From assembly GCA_000447185.1 (NCBI GenBank), contig KE647313.1:1-22047 (forward strand): 22,047 nucleotides of DNA, read 5' to 3'. Of the stretch, positions 1-8,275 are shown piece by piece. This stretch comes from Vairimorpha apis BRL 01. Its lineage: Eukaryota > Microsporidia > Nosematidae. Both the position numbers and the translations under genes were made by a program. How positions within the stretch are numbered: the stretch's first letter is position 1; each line of letters begins with the position of its first letter. The notes under the pieces were generated by a model. It searched no databases. It was not told the origin of the DNA and saw only the letters and a list, made by a program, of their open reading frames with translations.

Positions 1-206
1 TTGTCCTTTATGTAAGGATAGTCAATTATTCTGTTACTTTCCATAAATATATGTAGCCATTGCTCTTTTCGAATATTTTGAGAATCGTATTGTGAGTGCA
101 TAATAATTTGGCTATAAGATTCTATATTTGTATTACAATGTGAGTATTTGTCAATTTGATTATGTATATATTTAGAATATTTAAATAATCTCCACGTATA
201 TTTCAT
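1..206 (-). CDS. Partial unknown ORF, 5' end only, running off the window
   Basis: An open frame of 68 codons starts at an ATG at 206-204 and stays open to the left edge, so the 3' part is missing. The protein begins MKYTWRLFKYSKYIHNQ and is rich in Tyr, Asn, Ser and Ile, with no signal peptide, membrane segment or motif I recognise. The stretch has higher base complexity than the AT-rich DNA to its right, which supports coding. No CCC motif lies just before the ATG, unlike most genes here, so the start may be internal or the ORF may belong to a transposon remnant. A retrotransposon fragment lies 180 bases away, but I see no sequence link between the two. Function unknown. Confidence 0.4.
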   Translation of the reverse strand, partial: MKYTWRLFKYSKYIHNQIDKYSHCNTNIESYSQIIMHSQYDSQNIRKEQWLHIFMESNRIIDYPYIKD

Positions 207-388
207 AAAAAAATTTTACTTACTTATTTATTATAAAAAGCATAAATATTATGAATTTATTTTTATTCTAATAATAAAATAAAAGTTTAGTCTAAAACTG
301 TAAGTATGCATACATAAATTTTTAAATTAAGAATAAAATTTTTTAGTAGTATTTTGCTTAAAAAAATTTAAAGTGCTTATATTTCTAA

Positions 389-458
389 TGCAAAAGTCGC
401 CCTGTATCTACTTGTGATAATATATAAATTATTGAAAAACACTATACTCTAATAATAT
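389..458 (+). mobile_element. Short 3' remnant of the same element as at 1381-1754
   Basis: Positions 389-425 match 1659-1695 at 32 of 37 bases, and all five differences are transitions. The match continues more loosely through a shared non-coding tail and stops at the same point, near CTAA(A)TAA. In the frame of the larger copy it would encode a decayed version of the same C-terminus (Cys, Arg-Pro, Cys-Asp kept). Two copies of different length sharing a 3' end is the pattern left by 5'-truncated non-LTR retrotransposition. Confidence 0.6.
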
Positions 459-871
459 TTTCTATTTACATTTCTATAAAAACAGTGAAAAATTAAATTA
501 GATAAATAAAGTTTTTAATTTTTTGTTAATGAATAATTATAAAAAAATGATTTAATAATGTAAGATATTTACAATTACTTTTTAATATATTATAATTTTT
601 TAATATATTCAAATTTAAAAATCTTTTCTTCATATGAAGATATTTTAGTTAATTATATAAAAATTATAATAAATTTTAAATTGTATATTTAAAACATAAA
701 TATTTTAACTATAAACATAATGTTTAATGTTATATTTAACACAATAATTTTAAAGATTCATTAAAAAAAGAATTTTTAATTTTTTTACAAAGATTTATGA
801 ATTTTAATTTTTTTTCTCAGAATTTAAATAATTTAATAAATATATTAATTACATTTTTTTAAATAAAAACT
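459..871. other. Gene-free AT-rich spacer
   Basis: Very AT-rich sequence with homopolymer runs and in-frame stops in all frames. I see no gene, structural RNA or clear repeat. Confidence 0.6.
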
Positions 872-1156
872 TTATTCATTCTGATAATCGACTTTTTTAA
901 AAGAACATTCTCCTACAAGTTCTGCTTTACCTCCAGTACTTTTCAATATCAATCCTCGACATCCCTTACAATTCATATCGCGTTGAGAATGAGAATAACA
1001 TAATGTAACGGCTCTACAATCGTCACACAATACTTGCATAAAAAAACCAGTTGGAACAACATATAAATTCTTTGTTTTGTGAGTTCTTCTTATTTGTTCT
1101 GATGATGGGAAAGCTAAATCGTGATTCTTAAAATTACAAATTTTATCACTTACCAT
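872..1156 (-). CDS. RPS27: 40S ribosomal protein eS27 (RPS27)
   Basis: A zinc-ribbon protein of the small ribosomal subunit. Unspliced, the ORF encodes 94 residues. It carries the eS27 signature: C44-x2-C47 and C63-x2-C66 as zinc ligands, preceded by RRTHKTKNL and followed by [10 protein letters not shown] and CSFKK, matching the LxxTGGKAxL and SFRRK pattern of the family. Residues 2-10 (VSDKICNFK) have no counterpart in eS27 and coincide with a probable 27-nt intron directly after the ATG. Splicing would give an N-terminus of [18 protein letters not shown] and about 85 residues, close to the usual 82-86. A CCC motif sits 5 bases upstream of the ATG. Identification is firm; the spliced form is an inference. 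Confidence 0.93.
   Translation of the reverse strand: MVSDKICNFKNHDLAFPSSEQIRRTHKTKNLYVVPTGFFMQVLCDDCRAVTLCYSHSQRDMNCKGCRGLILKSTGGKAELVGECSFKKVDYQNE
1127..1153 (-). other. Probable 27-nt spliceosomal intron in RPS27
   Basis: On the coding strand the ATG is followed at once by GTAAGT, a canonical 5' splice site, and 27 nt later by TAATTTTAAG just before codons that match the eS27 N-terminus (NHDLAFPSS). Known microsporidian introns are very short, favour ribosomal-protein genes and often sit right after the start codon, with the branch site close to the 3' AG. The length is a multiple of three and contains no stop, so retention would add nine residues without breaking the frame. Confidence 0.7.
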
Positions 1157-1161
1157 TTTAT

Positions 1162-1164
1162 GGG
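1162..1164 (-). promoter_or_regulatory. CCC start-site motif of RPS27
   Basis: Coding strand reads ATACCCATAAAATG, with the CCC 5 nt before the start codon. A CCC (GGG) motif close to the ATG is a known microsporidian promoter signature and recurs before most genes in this window. Confidence 0.6.
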
Positions 1165-1380
1165 TATAAAAAAAATAAATCTAAATTTTAAGAATATTTT
1201 TATAATAAATCATTATTTTTTTATAAAAATAATTTAGATATTTTAATAAATTTTTAAAATTAAATTAGATAAAAATATATATGATTTTTAAATATTATAA
1301 ATAAAATGTATGATATTTTTAATGTTTTTTTGAGTGTCATTAAAAAATATCTTTTTATCATATTTTATAAAAAAATAAAT

Positions 1381-1396
1381 TTTAATCTTTAGTCAC
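1381..1396 (+). repeat. Left 16-bp direct repeat (target-site duplication candidate)
   Basis: TTTAATCTTTAGTCAC, identical to 1739-1754 and separated from it by 342 bases. Confidence 0.8.
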
Positions 1397-1706
1397 TCTG
1401 CTTGCTAACCATTGTGGAGCAAAGAATGGGTACAAAACAAGGATTATACCATACGTCATGACATGGGAGGGAATAACAACAACTTTCCACAAAAAATATA
1501 GGAGTGAATTAAATTTAGACAGCCGAACCCAGGCATATATACAAGCCAGAGTGCTTAAGATGACCTTAGAGAGTCTTTCTATGGAAGCCCGAAGAGGCGA
1601 AGTCATTATGGAAAATGAACAGGAGGTTACTGAGAAAGAAATTTTGGAATCAAATATGTGCGAAAATCGCCCTATATCTATTTGTGATGATATATTAAAA
1701 AAATAA
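1386..1706 (+). pseudogene. C-terminal remnant of a retrotransposon polyprotein (probable)
   Basis: The frame is open from 1386 to the stop at 1704-1706, with an internal ATG at 1458. The peptide includes TRIIPYVMTWEG, a basic YIQARVLK helix and a C-terminal CENRPISICDD. From memory, an IIPYVMTWDG-like block followed by a conserved helix occurs downstream of the reverse-transcriptase domain in some non-LTR elements of lower eukaryotes. No catalytic RT motif is present, so the copy is dead on its own. The same C-terminal CxxRPxSxC pattern survives in decayed form at 389-425, so the original element kept this end. An opposite-strand ORF over the same DNA is treated as a shadow. The family assignment is tentative. 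Confidence 0.5.
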
Positions 1707-1738
1707 AATTGAAATACCATTATACCCTAAATAAATAA

Positions 1739-1754
1739 TTTAATCTTTAGTCAC
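1739..1754 (+). repeat. Right 16-bp direct repeat (target-site duplication candidate)
   Basis: Exact second copy of the repeat at 1381-1396, just after the AT-rich tail of the insertion. Confidence 0.8.
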
Positions 1755-2048
1755 AATTAAAATAAAGTAAAAATAATTATAATATATGAATCTGTTTTTT
1801 ATTAATAAAAGAAAAAGAATTACTATGTTTATATTTATAAAGTAATTTATATCACAAAATTATATAATCATAGAATTTTAAAATTTCCTTTCTAATAAAA
1901 TTATAATAATACATAAATAAAAAGGTTCCCAGTAAAAAATAAATAATGTTATAATATTTGATTAATAAATTGAATATATATTTATTTAAATGTTAAAATA
2001 TGTAAATTTTATTTACCAAATAGTATATTTTTAACATATAAAAATTTA

Positions 2049-2051
2049 CCC
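2049..2051 (+). promoter_or_regulatory. CCC start-site motif of CCT8
   Basis: TTTACCCTTATG: the CCC is only 2 nt from the start codon, supporting 2054 as the start. Confidence 0.55.
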
Positions 2052-2053
2052 TT

Positions 2054-3672
2054 ATGAATTCTAATCAAATAATCTCGCAATCTCAACAAGAAGAAAAAGC
2101 TAAATATATAACCGTAATAAGAAAAATTACATCGTTGATTAGTATTTTTGATAAGTTATACGGTAAATCTTATCATAAAAAATTATTACAAACAGATTTG
2201 AATCTTCTTAAATTAACTTCGTTTTCAACTCTAATTTTAGATTCAGTAAAAATTAATCATCCACTTGTAAAACTGCTAAACGAATATGTAAAAAAATTAG
2301 ATACTATTGGTGACTCTTCTAAATTTTTCTTGTTACTTGTAAAATATTTACTTGAAGAAAGTTTCAAAATTGTTGAAAAAGGAATAAAACCTACTATTTT
2401 AGCTGAAATGTATCGAGAAATTGCAAGTGAAGTAGAACAGGAAATTAAGGATTTAGTTTTTGAGTTTGATTGTGTATTTAAAAATTATGATAAAAATATT
2501 AGTGAAAACTTAAAAGACCTATCTATAGCTGAAAATATTAATGATAAATTTAACAATGAGCAAAATTTATCGAATATAAAAGAAGTTGATACAAAAAATG
2601 AGGATAGTCTAGATTTTAAAGAAAACATTATAAATGTTGAAGAAAAAATAATAATATAGAAGATAATAATTTAAAAAAGACGATAAGTATAAATGAATTG
2701 CTAAACAGTCTTTTAGACAATAAATTTATAATTAATTTATTATCAAATGTTTTAAAAGATGTAAAATCTATAAATTCTGAAAAAATTAGAATTTGTAAAA
2801 TACCAACAGGAAGTATTGAAGATAGTTATGTTGTAGAAGGAATGGTATTTGAAAAAGAACCAGAAGGTGAAATCAAGAACATTGAAAATGGAACGACTTC
2901 TATATATAATTGTTCATTGGATATAAGTAGATCAGAATTAAAGAGTACTGTACAAATGAAAACTGCAGAAGAATTATATAATTTTAGCAAAGACGAATCT
3001 GATTCAATTCAAAACAAAGTGGATCAATTTAAAAGTGATGTTATTATTTGTAGTGGTAAAGTAGGTGAATTATTTTTAGATTTTCTAAATGAGAAAAAAA
3101 TATTAATTTTTAAAATACTTAGTAAACATGATTTAAGACGTATTAGAGAATGTTTAGGTGGTTCAATTTGTAACACTTTAGATGAAGATATTAAATTTGG
3201 AAAAGCTAGAAAAATTGAAGTTTTTAGAGAAGGAAACAAAAATTATACAAAATTTTTAGGTAATGAAGTAAGTACAATTATTTTAAAAAATTCTCTTGAA
3301 GTTGTTTTGGATGAATATGAGAGAGAAATTTTGAAATGCTTAAGAGTTTTAAGCAAAAATATAATTAATAATAAAATTAAAGTAGTAGATGGTGCGGGAA
3401 AATTTGAAAAAACTTTGTCGATGATTTACAAAAACAAAAACCCTTCTGACATTAATTTAAAATTTGTATACGAGTCTATTAGTAAGGCATTTGATAAATT
3501 TAGCTTGATGAAAGGAGAAGCATATGATATTATAAATCCTAAGATGAGAGCGATTAAGTATGCACTTGATTTTGTTTCTATTTTATATGAAACTGACGAT
3601 TATTTGATTGGTATACAAGAAAAATTAAATATTAAACCAAGAATGAATGAAGACTGGGATGTTGATCATTAA
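2054..3672 (+). CDS. CCT8: Chaperonin CCT subunit theta, interrupted by one -1 frameshift
   Basis: Part of the cytosolic TRiC/CCT ring that folds actin and tubulin. The first frame (2054-2659, 201 residues) matches the family N-terminal half: LILDSVKINHPLVKLL and GDSSKFFLLLVKYLLEE fit the region around chaperonin GDGTN. The second frame (open from 2641, ending 3672) gives IRICKIPTGSIEDSYVVEGM, KTAEELYNFSK, DLRRIRECLGG and a C-terminus DWDVDH, like the theta tail KDWDDD. It has no ATG of its own near its start. Joining needs a -1 shift between 2641 and 2659, in an acidic low-complexity linker near an A6 run. The total, 1619 nt, is one base short of 540 codons, a normal CCT8 size. The nucleotide site is degenerate: GDGTN is GDSSK, GGGA is DGAG, and the late equatorial ENSG/NAG segment is deleted. 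Whether the shift is biological or a sequence error is open. Confidence 0.85.
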
Positions 3673-4478
3673 AAAAAATATTTAAATATTTTTAAAATTT
3701 TCTATTTACAAATCTAACTAAGTTTTTAAGATTCAATATTATATATAAAATATTTTTTATTTTATTATAGTTTTGAAGATCAAATATATTATTATTTTTA
3801 TGATAAATGATTAAGTTTTGCTGTTATCATTTTTTATAAAAAACATTTAAAAATTTAAAATAAAAAGTAATTTAAATTTTAAGAGATAATATTTATTTAG
3901 GTAAGTTAACGTAAAGATTACAGCTCTAAAAAAATTTATTTCAATTTAAAGAATAAGTTTTTTTTAATTAATTATAATTGTAATATTTGATAATGTTATA
4001 AAAAAAAATATAAAAAATGATTTTTGCAATATATATTAAAATGATTATAACTATTATTTTTTTATTTTATTTAAAAAAATTAAGAATATTTTAATATATT
4101 ATTTTTTATGTACATTAAAAATAATCTTGAATTGATATAATTATTGAAATTTTATTACTCATCAATAATACTCTTATAAAAACATAAACACAAAGATTAG
4201 ATTTTAACATGAAAAATTAGAATTAATTTTATTAAAATCATACTTTTATTGAAACAATGTTATATTGTTATTGAACAGTTAAATAAAAATACATTTGTTA
4301 ATTTTTTTAAATGTATTTAAGGATTATAATGATTTAACATATAAATTATGAATTTGAATTTTTAAATTTAAAAAAAATATTATGATGCAAATAATAAAAT
4401 CTTTTTTTTTCAAAAAATTTAATGTTTTTAAAATTTAAAATCTAGTTATTATTAAAAATAAATAATACACTTGAAAAG
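3673..4478. other. Gene-free AT-rich spacer
   Basis: Over 800 bases of very AT-rich DNA. A GTAAGT at 3901-3906 has no ATG or exon-like sequence beside it. I see no gene or RNA. Confidence 0.6.
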
Positions 4479-4490
4479 CCCTATATATAA
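4479..4490 (+). promoter_or_regulatory. CCC motif plus TATA-like element of the SmF gene
   Basis: GCCCTATATATAA lies directly upstream of the ATG at 4494, the CCC (4479-4481) being 12 nt away with a TATATATAA between. Confidence 0.5.
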
Positions 4491-4493
4491 AAA

Positions 4494-4739
4494 ATGCAAT
4501 TGGAATCAATCAAGTTTGAAAATCCTAAACAATTTTTAAAAAGACTGGAATCTAAAAAAGTAAGAGTTTTTACCAAATGGGGATTTTATTATGAAGGAAC
4601 ATTACAACAAACAGATAAATATTTTAATTTGATTATTATTGATTGTATAGAATATAATAATAATGTTCAAATAAATCTTGGAAGAGCACTTATTAGATGC
4701 AATAATGTAAAAATTGTTCAAGAAATATATTCTGATTAA
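4494..4739 (+). CDS. SNRPF: Small nuclear ribonucleoprotein F (SmF)
   Basis: One of the seven Sm proteins forming the ring around the U-rich site of spliceosomal snRNAs. The 81-residue length is normal. Order of features: NPKQFLKRL (10-18) matches the SmF N-terminal NPKPFLNxL; the Sm1 motif covers V23-D50 with KWGFYYEGTL and the D41-x3-N45 pair; the Sm2 motif is LGRALIRCNNV (62-72). IRCNN is characteristic, and KWG-x2-Y-x-G together with LGxxLIRCNNV points to SmF rather than LSm6. The gene is intact and flanked by AT-rich DNA on both sides, with no operon partner. Its presence agrees with active splicing, as implied by the RPS27 intron. Confidence 0.92.
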   Translation: MQLESIKFENPKQFLKRLESKKVRVFTKWGFYYEGTLQQTDKYFNLIIIDCIEYNNNVQINLGRALIRCNNVKIVQEIYSD

Positions 4740-4985
4740 TTTTGTATATAAAAAATTATTATCTCAATTAATTTGTTAATAAATAATTTTACTATATAAA
4801 AAGTAAATAAGTTATCATATCAATAATTATGTGGTTTTTATAATTTAAAAATTACATATTTAAAAATCTGAGATAAAATATTTTTATAAGATTTTTTGCT
4901 TATTATAAATAAATTTACAAAATAAAAATTAATTATAATATATGTTGAAGATATTTATTGTTTTTACATATAATTTATAATAAAA

Positions 4986-5764
4986 TTATAATTCAAATAT
5001 ATTAAAATGTTTTTTAAAACACTTATTATATAAAATATCATATATTTTATCTTGCATAGTTGTATTTTTTGAAAATTCTTCTGCATTTATTTGTTTATCA
5101 TATTGTGTTTCTAAAATTGGTTCTGGGCTTGTACTCAAATATTTTATTAAAACAGAATAAATAAATTTTTCAAAAAAACAGAATTTTTCGTTGTGTAAAT
5201 TATTAAGGACACATGCAAAATCATTATAAAATAATTTAGACCATATAAGACATTCTTGTTTAATCAACATCCTATAAAAAATATCAAGATCACCATTGTA
5301 TAAATTAATTTTTCTATCGCATTCTTTTTTTCTATACCAGATAATTTTTTGTTTTAAATTTATGTCAGAATCAAGCAAATTAGTAAAAATTACAAAGTCA
5401 TCATTCATATATAAAGTATCCATATTATTATATATAAAAGACATACCTTCATCTACTAGATATTCATATACTTTTTTAGATTTAAAAATGTACTCATCAT
5501 ATAGCAAAGTCTCAGGCAATTCATTTTTACATTGTTTGATTTGTTGAATTAGTTTATTAACAAATTTTAAATTTTTATTTTTAAAGTCGTTTTTGATAGT
5601 AAAAAATCGATAGTATCATAACATCTAAGTTTACTGTTTAAATTATTTATATTAGTATTTACCACATCTAATTCTGATTTGTATAATTCAAGGTCTGTAA
5701 TAAAAGGTTCTATTTCTGCTAAGGCTTTTTTATATTTATTAATTGTTGTGTTTAAATCTTTCAT
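4986..5764 (-). CDS. Sec34/COG3-like candidate, interrupted by one -1 frameshift
   Basis: The start is taken as the ATG at 5764-5762 because a CCC motif lies 9 nt upstream. The first frame begins MKDLNTTINKYKKALAEIEP, is mostly helical and ends at a stop at 5569-5567. The second frame is open from 5615, overlaps the first, and continues as FVNKLIQQIKQC and LPETLLYDEYIFKSKKVYEYL to 4986. Its longest piece has no ATG at its beginning. Joining takes one -1 shift and gives about 259 residues; 779 nt is one base short of a whole number of codons. A coiled-coil start followed by YDTIDFLLSK, a helix with a regularly spaced hydrophobic pattern, and a Y/F-rich helix resembles the Sec34 region of COG complex subunit 3, a Golgi tether. 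That resemblance is weak; it may be another coiled-coil trafficking protein. No enzyme motif is seen. Confidence 0.6.
5579..5585 (-). other. In-frame slippery heptamer T_TTA_AAA at the frame break
   Basis: In the upstream frame of the COG3-like gene the codons read ACT TTA AAA, forming X_XXY_YYZ (T TTA AAA) inside the interval where the frame must change by -1. Such heptamers are common by chance in DNA this AT-rich, and I did not identify a stable downstream structure. Confidence 0.35.
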
Positions 5765-5773
5765 ATTGCAATA

Positions 5774-5776
5774 GGG
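5774..5776 (-). promoter_or_regulatory. CCC start-site motif of the COG3-like gene
   Basis: Coding strand reads GCCCTATTGCAATATG; the CCC is 9 nt before the ATG and favours this start. Confidence 0.5.
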
Positions 5777-5779
5777 CAA

Positions 5780-6279
5780 GATGAATCAAAATATTTTTTT
5801 ACTTGTAAAAAAAACACAAATAGATTTTTTTAAATATTTTGTATATTATTTGTTTAGTAATATTTTTTATTTTAATATATTTATATCACATATAAATCTA
5901 TATATTTACTTAGATAAATTTTTAATTATTTGAAATAATTAAAATTTTATTACATATATACAGAATAAATTTTTTAACCATTGATATCAATTTGATTACT
6001 TATTCTCACAATCTCTACTTATTATAAATAAAAAGTTAATTAAATTTGTTGTAAAAACAAACTTAATAATTTTAAAAAGTAAATTATTTGCACTGTAAAT
6101 AAAAAAAATTCTCAATATAAAAATAATTATTTACAATATTAAAATAATTTAAATGCTTTTTAAATTTAATTTTTATATAATTACAAATATTTACTCAATG
6201 AATTTCTTTGTTATTAATAAATTGACACTAAATAAATAGTTTATAATTTAAAAAAAATCATTACATATTTTTGAATCAT
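5780..6279. other. Gene-free AT-rich spacer between two minus-strand genes
   Basis: AT-rich sequence with stops in all frames. It is the 3' flank of the deubiquitinase gene and the upstream region of the COG3-like gene. No RNA or repeat seen. Confidence 0.6.
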
Positions 6280-7419
6280 TTAACAAGAAATAAAAAACAA
6301 TAAATATGCTTTTTTTAACACATCTTTTTTGTATTCTTTAGACACCATTTCATCATCAAATTTTATAAAATAATTATCTTTTACTAAATAAGATATATAA
6401 TGTCCAAAATTAATTTTTCCAATATGTACAATAAAACCATATAACTTATAGTTTTTTCCACAAACTTTAATATTCTCTTCAATTTCCATATCATCGTTAA
6501 TTTTTATAGTTTTATCATGTACATTTTTAAATCTTTTAATTTGAATTACTAAAATTTTACTTTTTATATAAAGTTTAACATATTTAAAACAAATATTATT
6601 AGCACATTTCTGACAATTCCATCCATCTTTAACTTCTTCTTTATCAAAATATGAGTTTAAACTTTCAATTAAATTTAAACAATAATCTAAAGATAAAACT
6701 TTAAATGATTCTTTAATATTAGTTGTATTTTTGCAATTTTTACATTCTATGATGTTTTCTCCTTCATTAATAAATAATTTTGAAATTATTTTTTTATGAT
6801 TTTTTATTAAAGCATCGTCAAATAAATACAAATATAGTAAATAAATATCATGTTGTTCAGAATTCATATATTCTTTATTATTTTTCATTAGAAATATTAT
6901 TAACTTGCTAATATTAAATGAAGACATATTTAAATAAAATTCAGTAAATTTTTTAATTTCACACAAAGAACATGGTAAGGAACAATTTTTTATTCTAAAA
7001 ATTTTCCTTCTAAATTGTTTATTGTTAATTAATAATTGTATTAAAGAATTCAAATAACATGTATTTCCTAAATTAGGTAAACCTATAAGTATATTTGAAA
7101 CAATTTCAAACTGATTAGGCAATTTTATGAATTTTAATTGACATTTTTCTTTATAGTCTTGGTTTTTGATTAAAGAAGAAGAAAGTTCTTTACATTCATT
7201 TCTAACACATTCCAATACAAAATTTTTGTATATAAAAAATATCGTGTGCAAACAACTGTCATTTTTACAAAAAACCTTGTTACAAAATAGACAGATTTTA
7301 ATATCATCTTGTGATGAACATATTGAACATACAAGCTTGGATAATTTTTTGCTGTGTTTTAACACCCAATATTTTTTTAAAATATTTGTATCAAGAAGAT
7401 GAAGACATTTAAATTTCAT
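6280..7419 (-). CDS. UBP8: Ubiquitin-specific protease, Ubp8/USP22-like
   Basis: A cysteine protease of the USP family, 379 residues and intact. The N-terminal third has a Cys/His set typical of a ZnF-UBP domain: C5, H7, C31-x2-C34, C43-x2-C46, C51, C56, H58. The catalytic box is GLPNLGNTCYLNSLIQLL with nucleophile C121; the His box is NFGHYISYL with H340, followed by FIKFDDEMV carrying the third-position Asp (355/356). C226-x2-C229 and C269-x2-C272 form the zinc ribbon inserted in the USP fold. CSLCEIKKFTEFY after the Cys box resembles CLVCEMSSLFQEFY of USP22, and ZnF-UBP plus USP with little else is the layout of Ubp8, the SAGA subunit that deubiquitinates histone H2B. The usual QQDAHEF box is worn down to EQHDIYLLYL. 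USP is certain; the Ubp8 assignment is likely. Confidence 0.85.
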   Translation of the reverse strand: MKFKCLHLLDTNILKKYWVLKHSKKLSKLVCSICSSQDDIKICLFCNKVFCKNDSCLHTIFFIYKNFVLECVRNECKELSSSLIKNQDYKEKCQLKFIKLPNQFEIVSNILIGLPNLGNTCYLNSLIQLLINNKQFRRKIFRIKNCSLPCSLCEIKKFTEFYLNMSSFNISKLIIFLMKNNKEYMNSEQHDIYLLYLYLFDDALIKNHKKIISKLFINEGENIIECKNCKNTTNIKESFKVLSLDYCLNLIESLNSYFDKEEVKDGWNCQKCANNICFKYVKLYIKSKILVIQIKRFKNVHDKTIKINDDMEIEENIKVCGKNYKLYGFIVHIGKINFGHYISYLVKDNYFIKFDDEMVSKEYKKDVLKKAYLLFFISC

Positions 7420-7422
7420 AAA

Positions 7423-7426
7423 GGGG
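7423..7426 (-). promoter_or_regulatory. CCCC start-site motif of the deubiquitinase gene
   Basis: Coding strand reads GGCAACCCCTTTATG, with the C-run 3 nt before the ATG. Confidence 0.55.
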
Positions 7427-8267
7427 TTGCCACATTCAGTTTAATTTTATAATATTAAAAAAAGCTTTTTATAATAATATCAACTAAAAATACTTTAGTA
7501 TCGTATATGCTTATCTTAAAAATTTACCGTCAAAAATGGATATTACAGTCAAACGTTTCAGTAACTATTTCATACAATAAATCTTCTTAAAAATTATTTT
7601 CTTTATTTTATTTTTATCTATATATTATGTTTTAAAATAAAAATTTATTTATACGATATTCATTTATTTTAAAAATTTTTTATTTTAATTAATTTTTCTA
7701 TTTAATAATATAGAATTTTAGTTTTCGTCAAAGTTGCATTTAATAAAAAAAAGTTTATCATACAAAACTAAGAAAAATAAAATTAAGTATTTAAGACACT
7801 TAATTATAAATAATAACATTCACTTTTTATTACTATTTAATTAAAAAAATTATTTTTTAATTAAAATAATCAAATAAAATAAAACATTTTTTATTTTGAT
7901 ATGCTTTATTACTTTTTTTTACAATACAAATTTTATCGTTTTTAAAAATTTATATTATAATTTTAAAAATAAAAAAACATAAATTTACTTATAAATTAAA
8001 TATTTCAAACTTTAAATATTTGAATCATTAAATAAAATTGATAAAAAAATGCTTAAGTTTTTTGAATTCTTAAGTTTTATATTATATATATTTTGAATAA
8101 TTTGATAATTTAAATGATTGAAAAAAAATTTTGAATATTTTTAATTTGCTTAATAATAAAAATATATTTATGAGTCATATGTAATATAATGAACGCTTTT
8201 GACATTTTTTATAAAATTATGTAAATTATTTTTTTACTTGATTTTGATATAAGTTAATAAAATTATA
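7427..8267. other. Divergent AT-rich intergenic region
   Basis: This spacer separates the divergent starts of the deubiquitinase (-) and the 8276 gene (+). Only the CCC motifs at each end stand out; no gene, RNA or ordered repeat seen. Confidence 0.6.
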
Positions 8268-8270
8268 CCC
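8268..8270 (+). promoter_or_regulatory. CCC start-site motif of the 8276 gene
   Basis: ATACCCATTAAATG, the CCC 5 nt before the ATG. Nearly the same context as RPS27, which supports 8276 as a true gene start. No such motif precedes the ATG at 8539. Confidence 0.55.
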
Positions 8271-8275
8271 ATTAA

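Larger units (their letters stand above)
1381..1754 (+). mobile_element. 5'-truncated non-LTR retrotransposon-like insertion with 16-bp direct repeats
   Basis: The segment between two perfect copies of TTTAATCTTTAGTCAC (1381-1396 and 1739-1754) stands out by much higher GC and balanced codon use. It contains an open remnant of 107 codons (1386-1706), then a short untranslated tail ending at the second repeat. Perfect flanking repeats, a missing 5' part and a preserved 3' end shared with the shorter copy at 389-458 are what a target-primed LINE insertion leaves. The flanking repeat overlaps the first codons of the open remnant, so the exact 5' junction is uncertain by a few bases. Confidence 0.62.

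Noticed and set aside
1382..1720. 112-codon minus-strand ORF
   Set aside because: It is antisense to the better-supported retrotransposon remnant, whose + frame peptide is matched by the second copy at 389-425. Its hydrophobic reading is a by-product.
2641..2659. Programmed slippery heptamer in CCT8
   Set aside because: The codons GAA AAA ATA do not form X_XXY_YYZ. An A6-run base loss explains the break better.
3901..3906. GTAAGT as a 5' splice site
   Set aside because: No ATG, ORF or recognisable exon lies next to it; chance in intergenic DNA is the better explanation.
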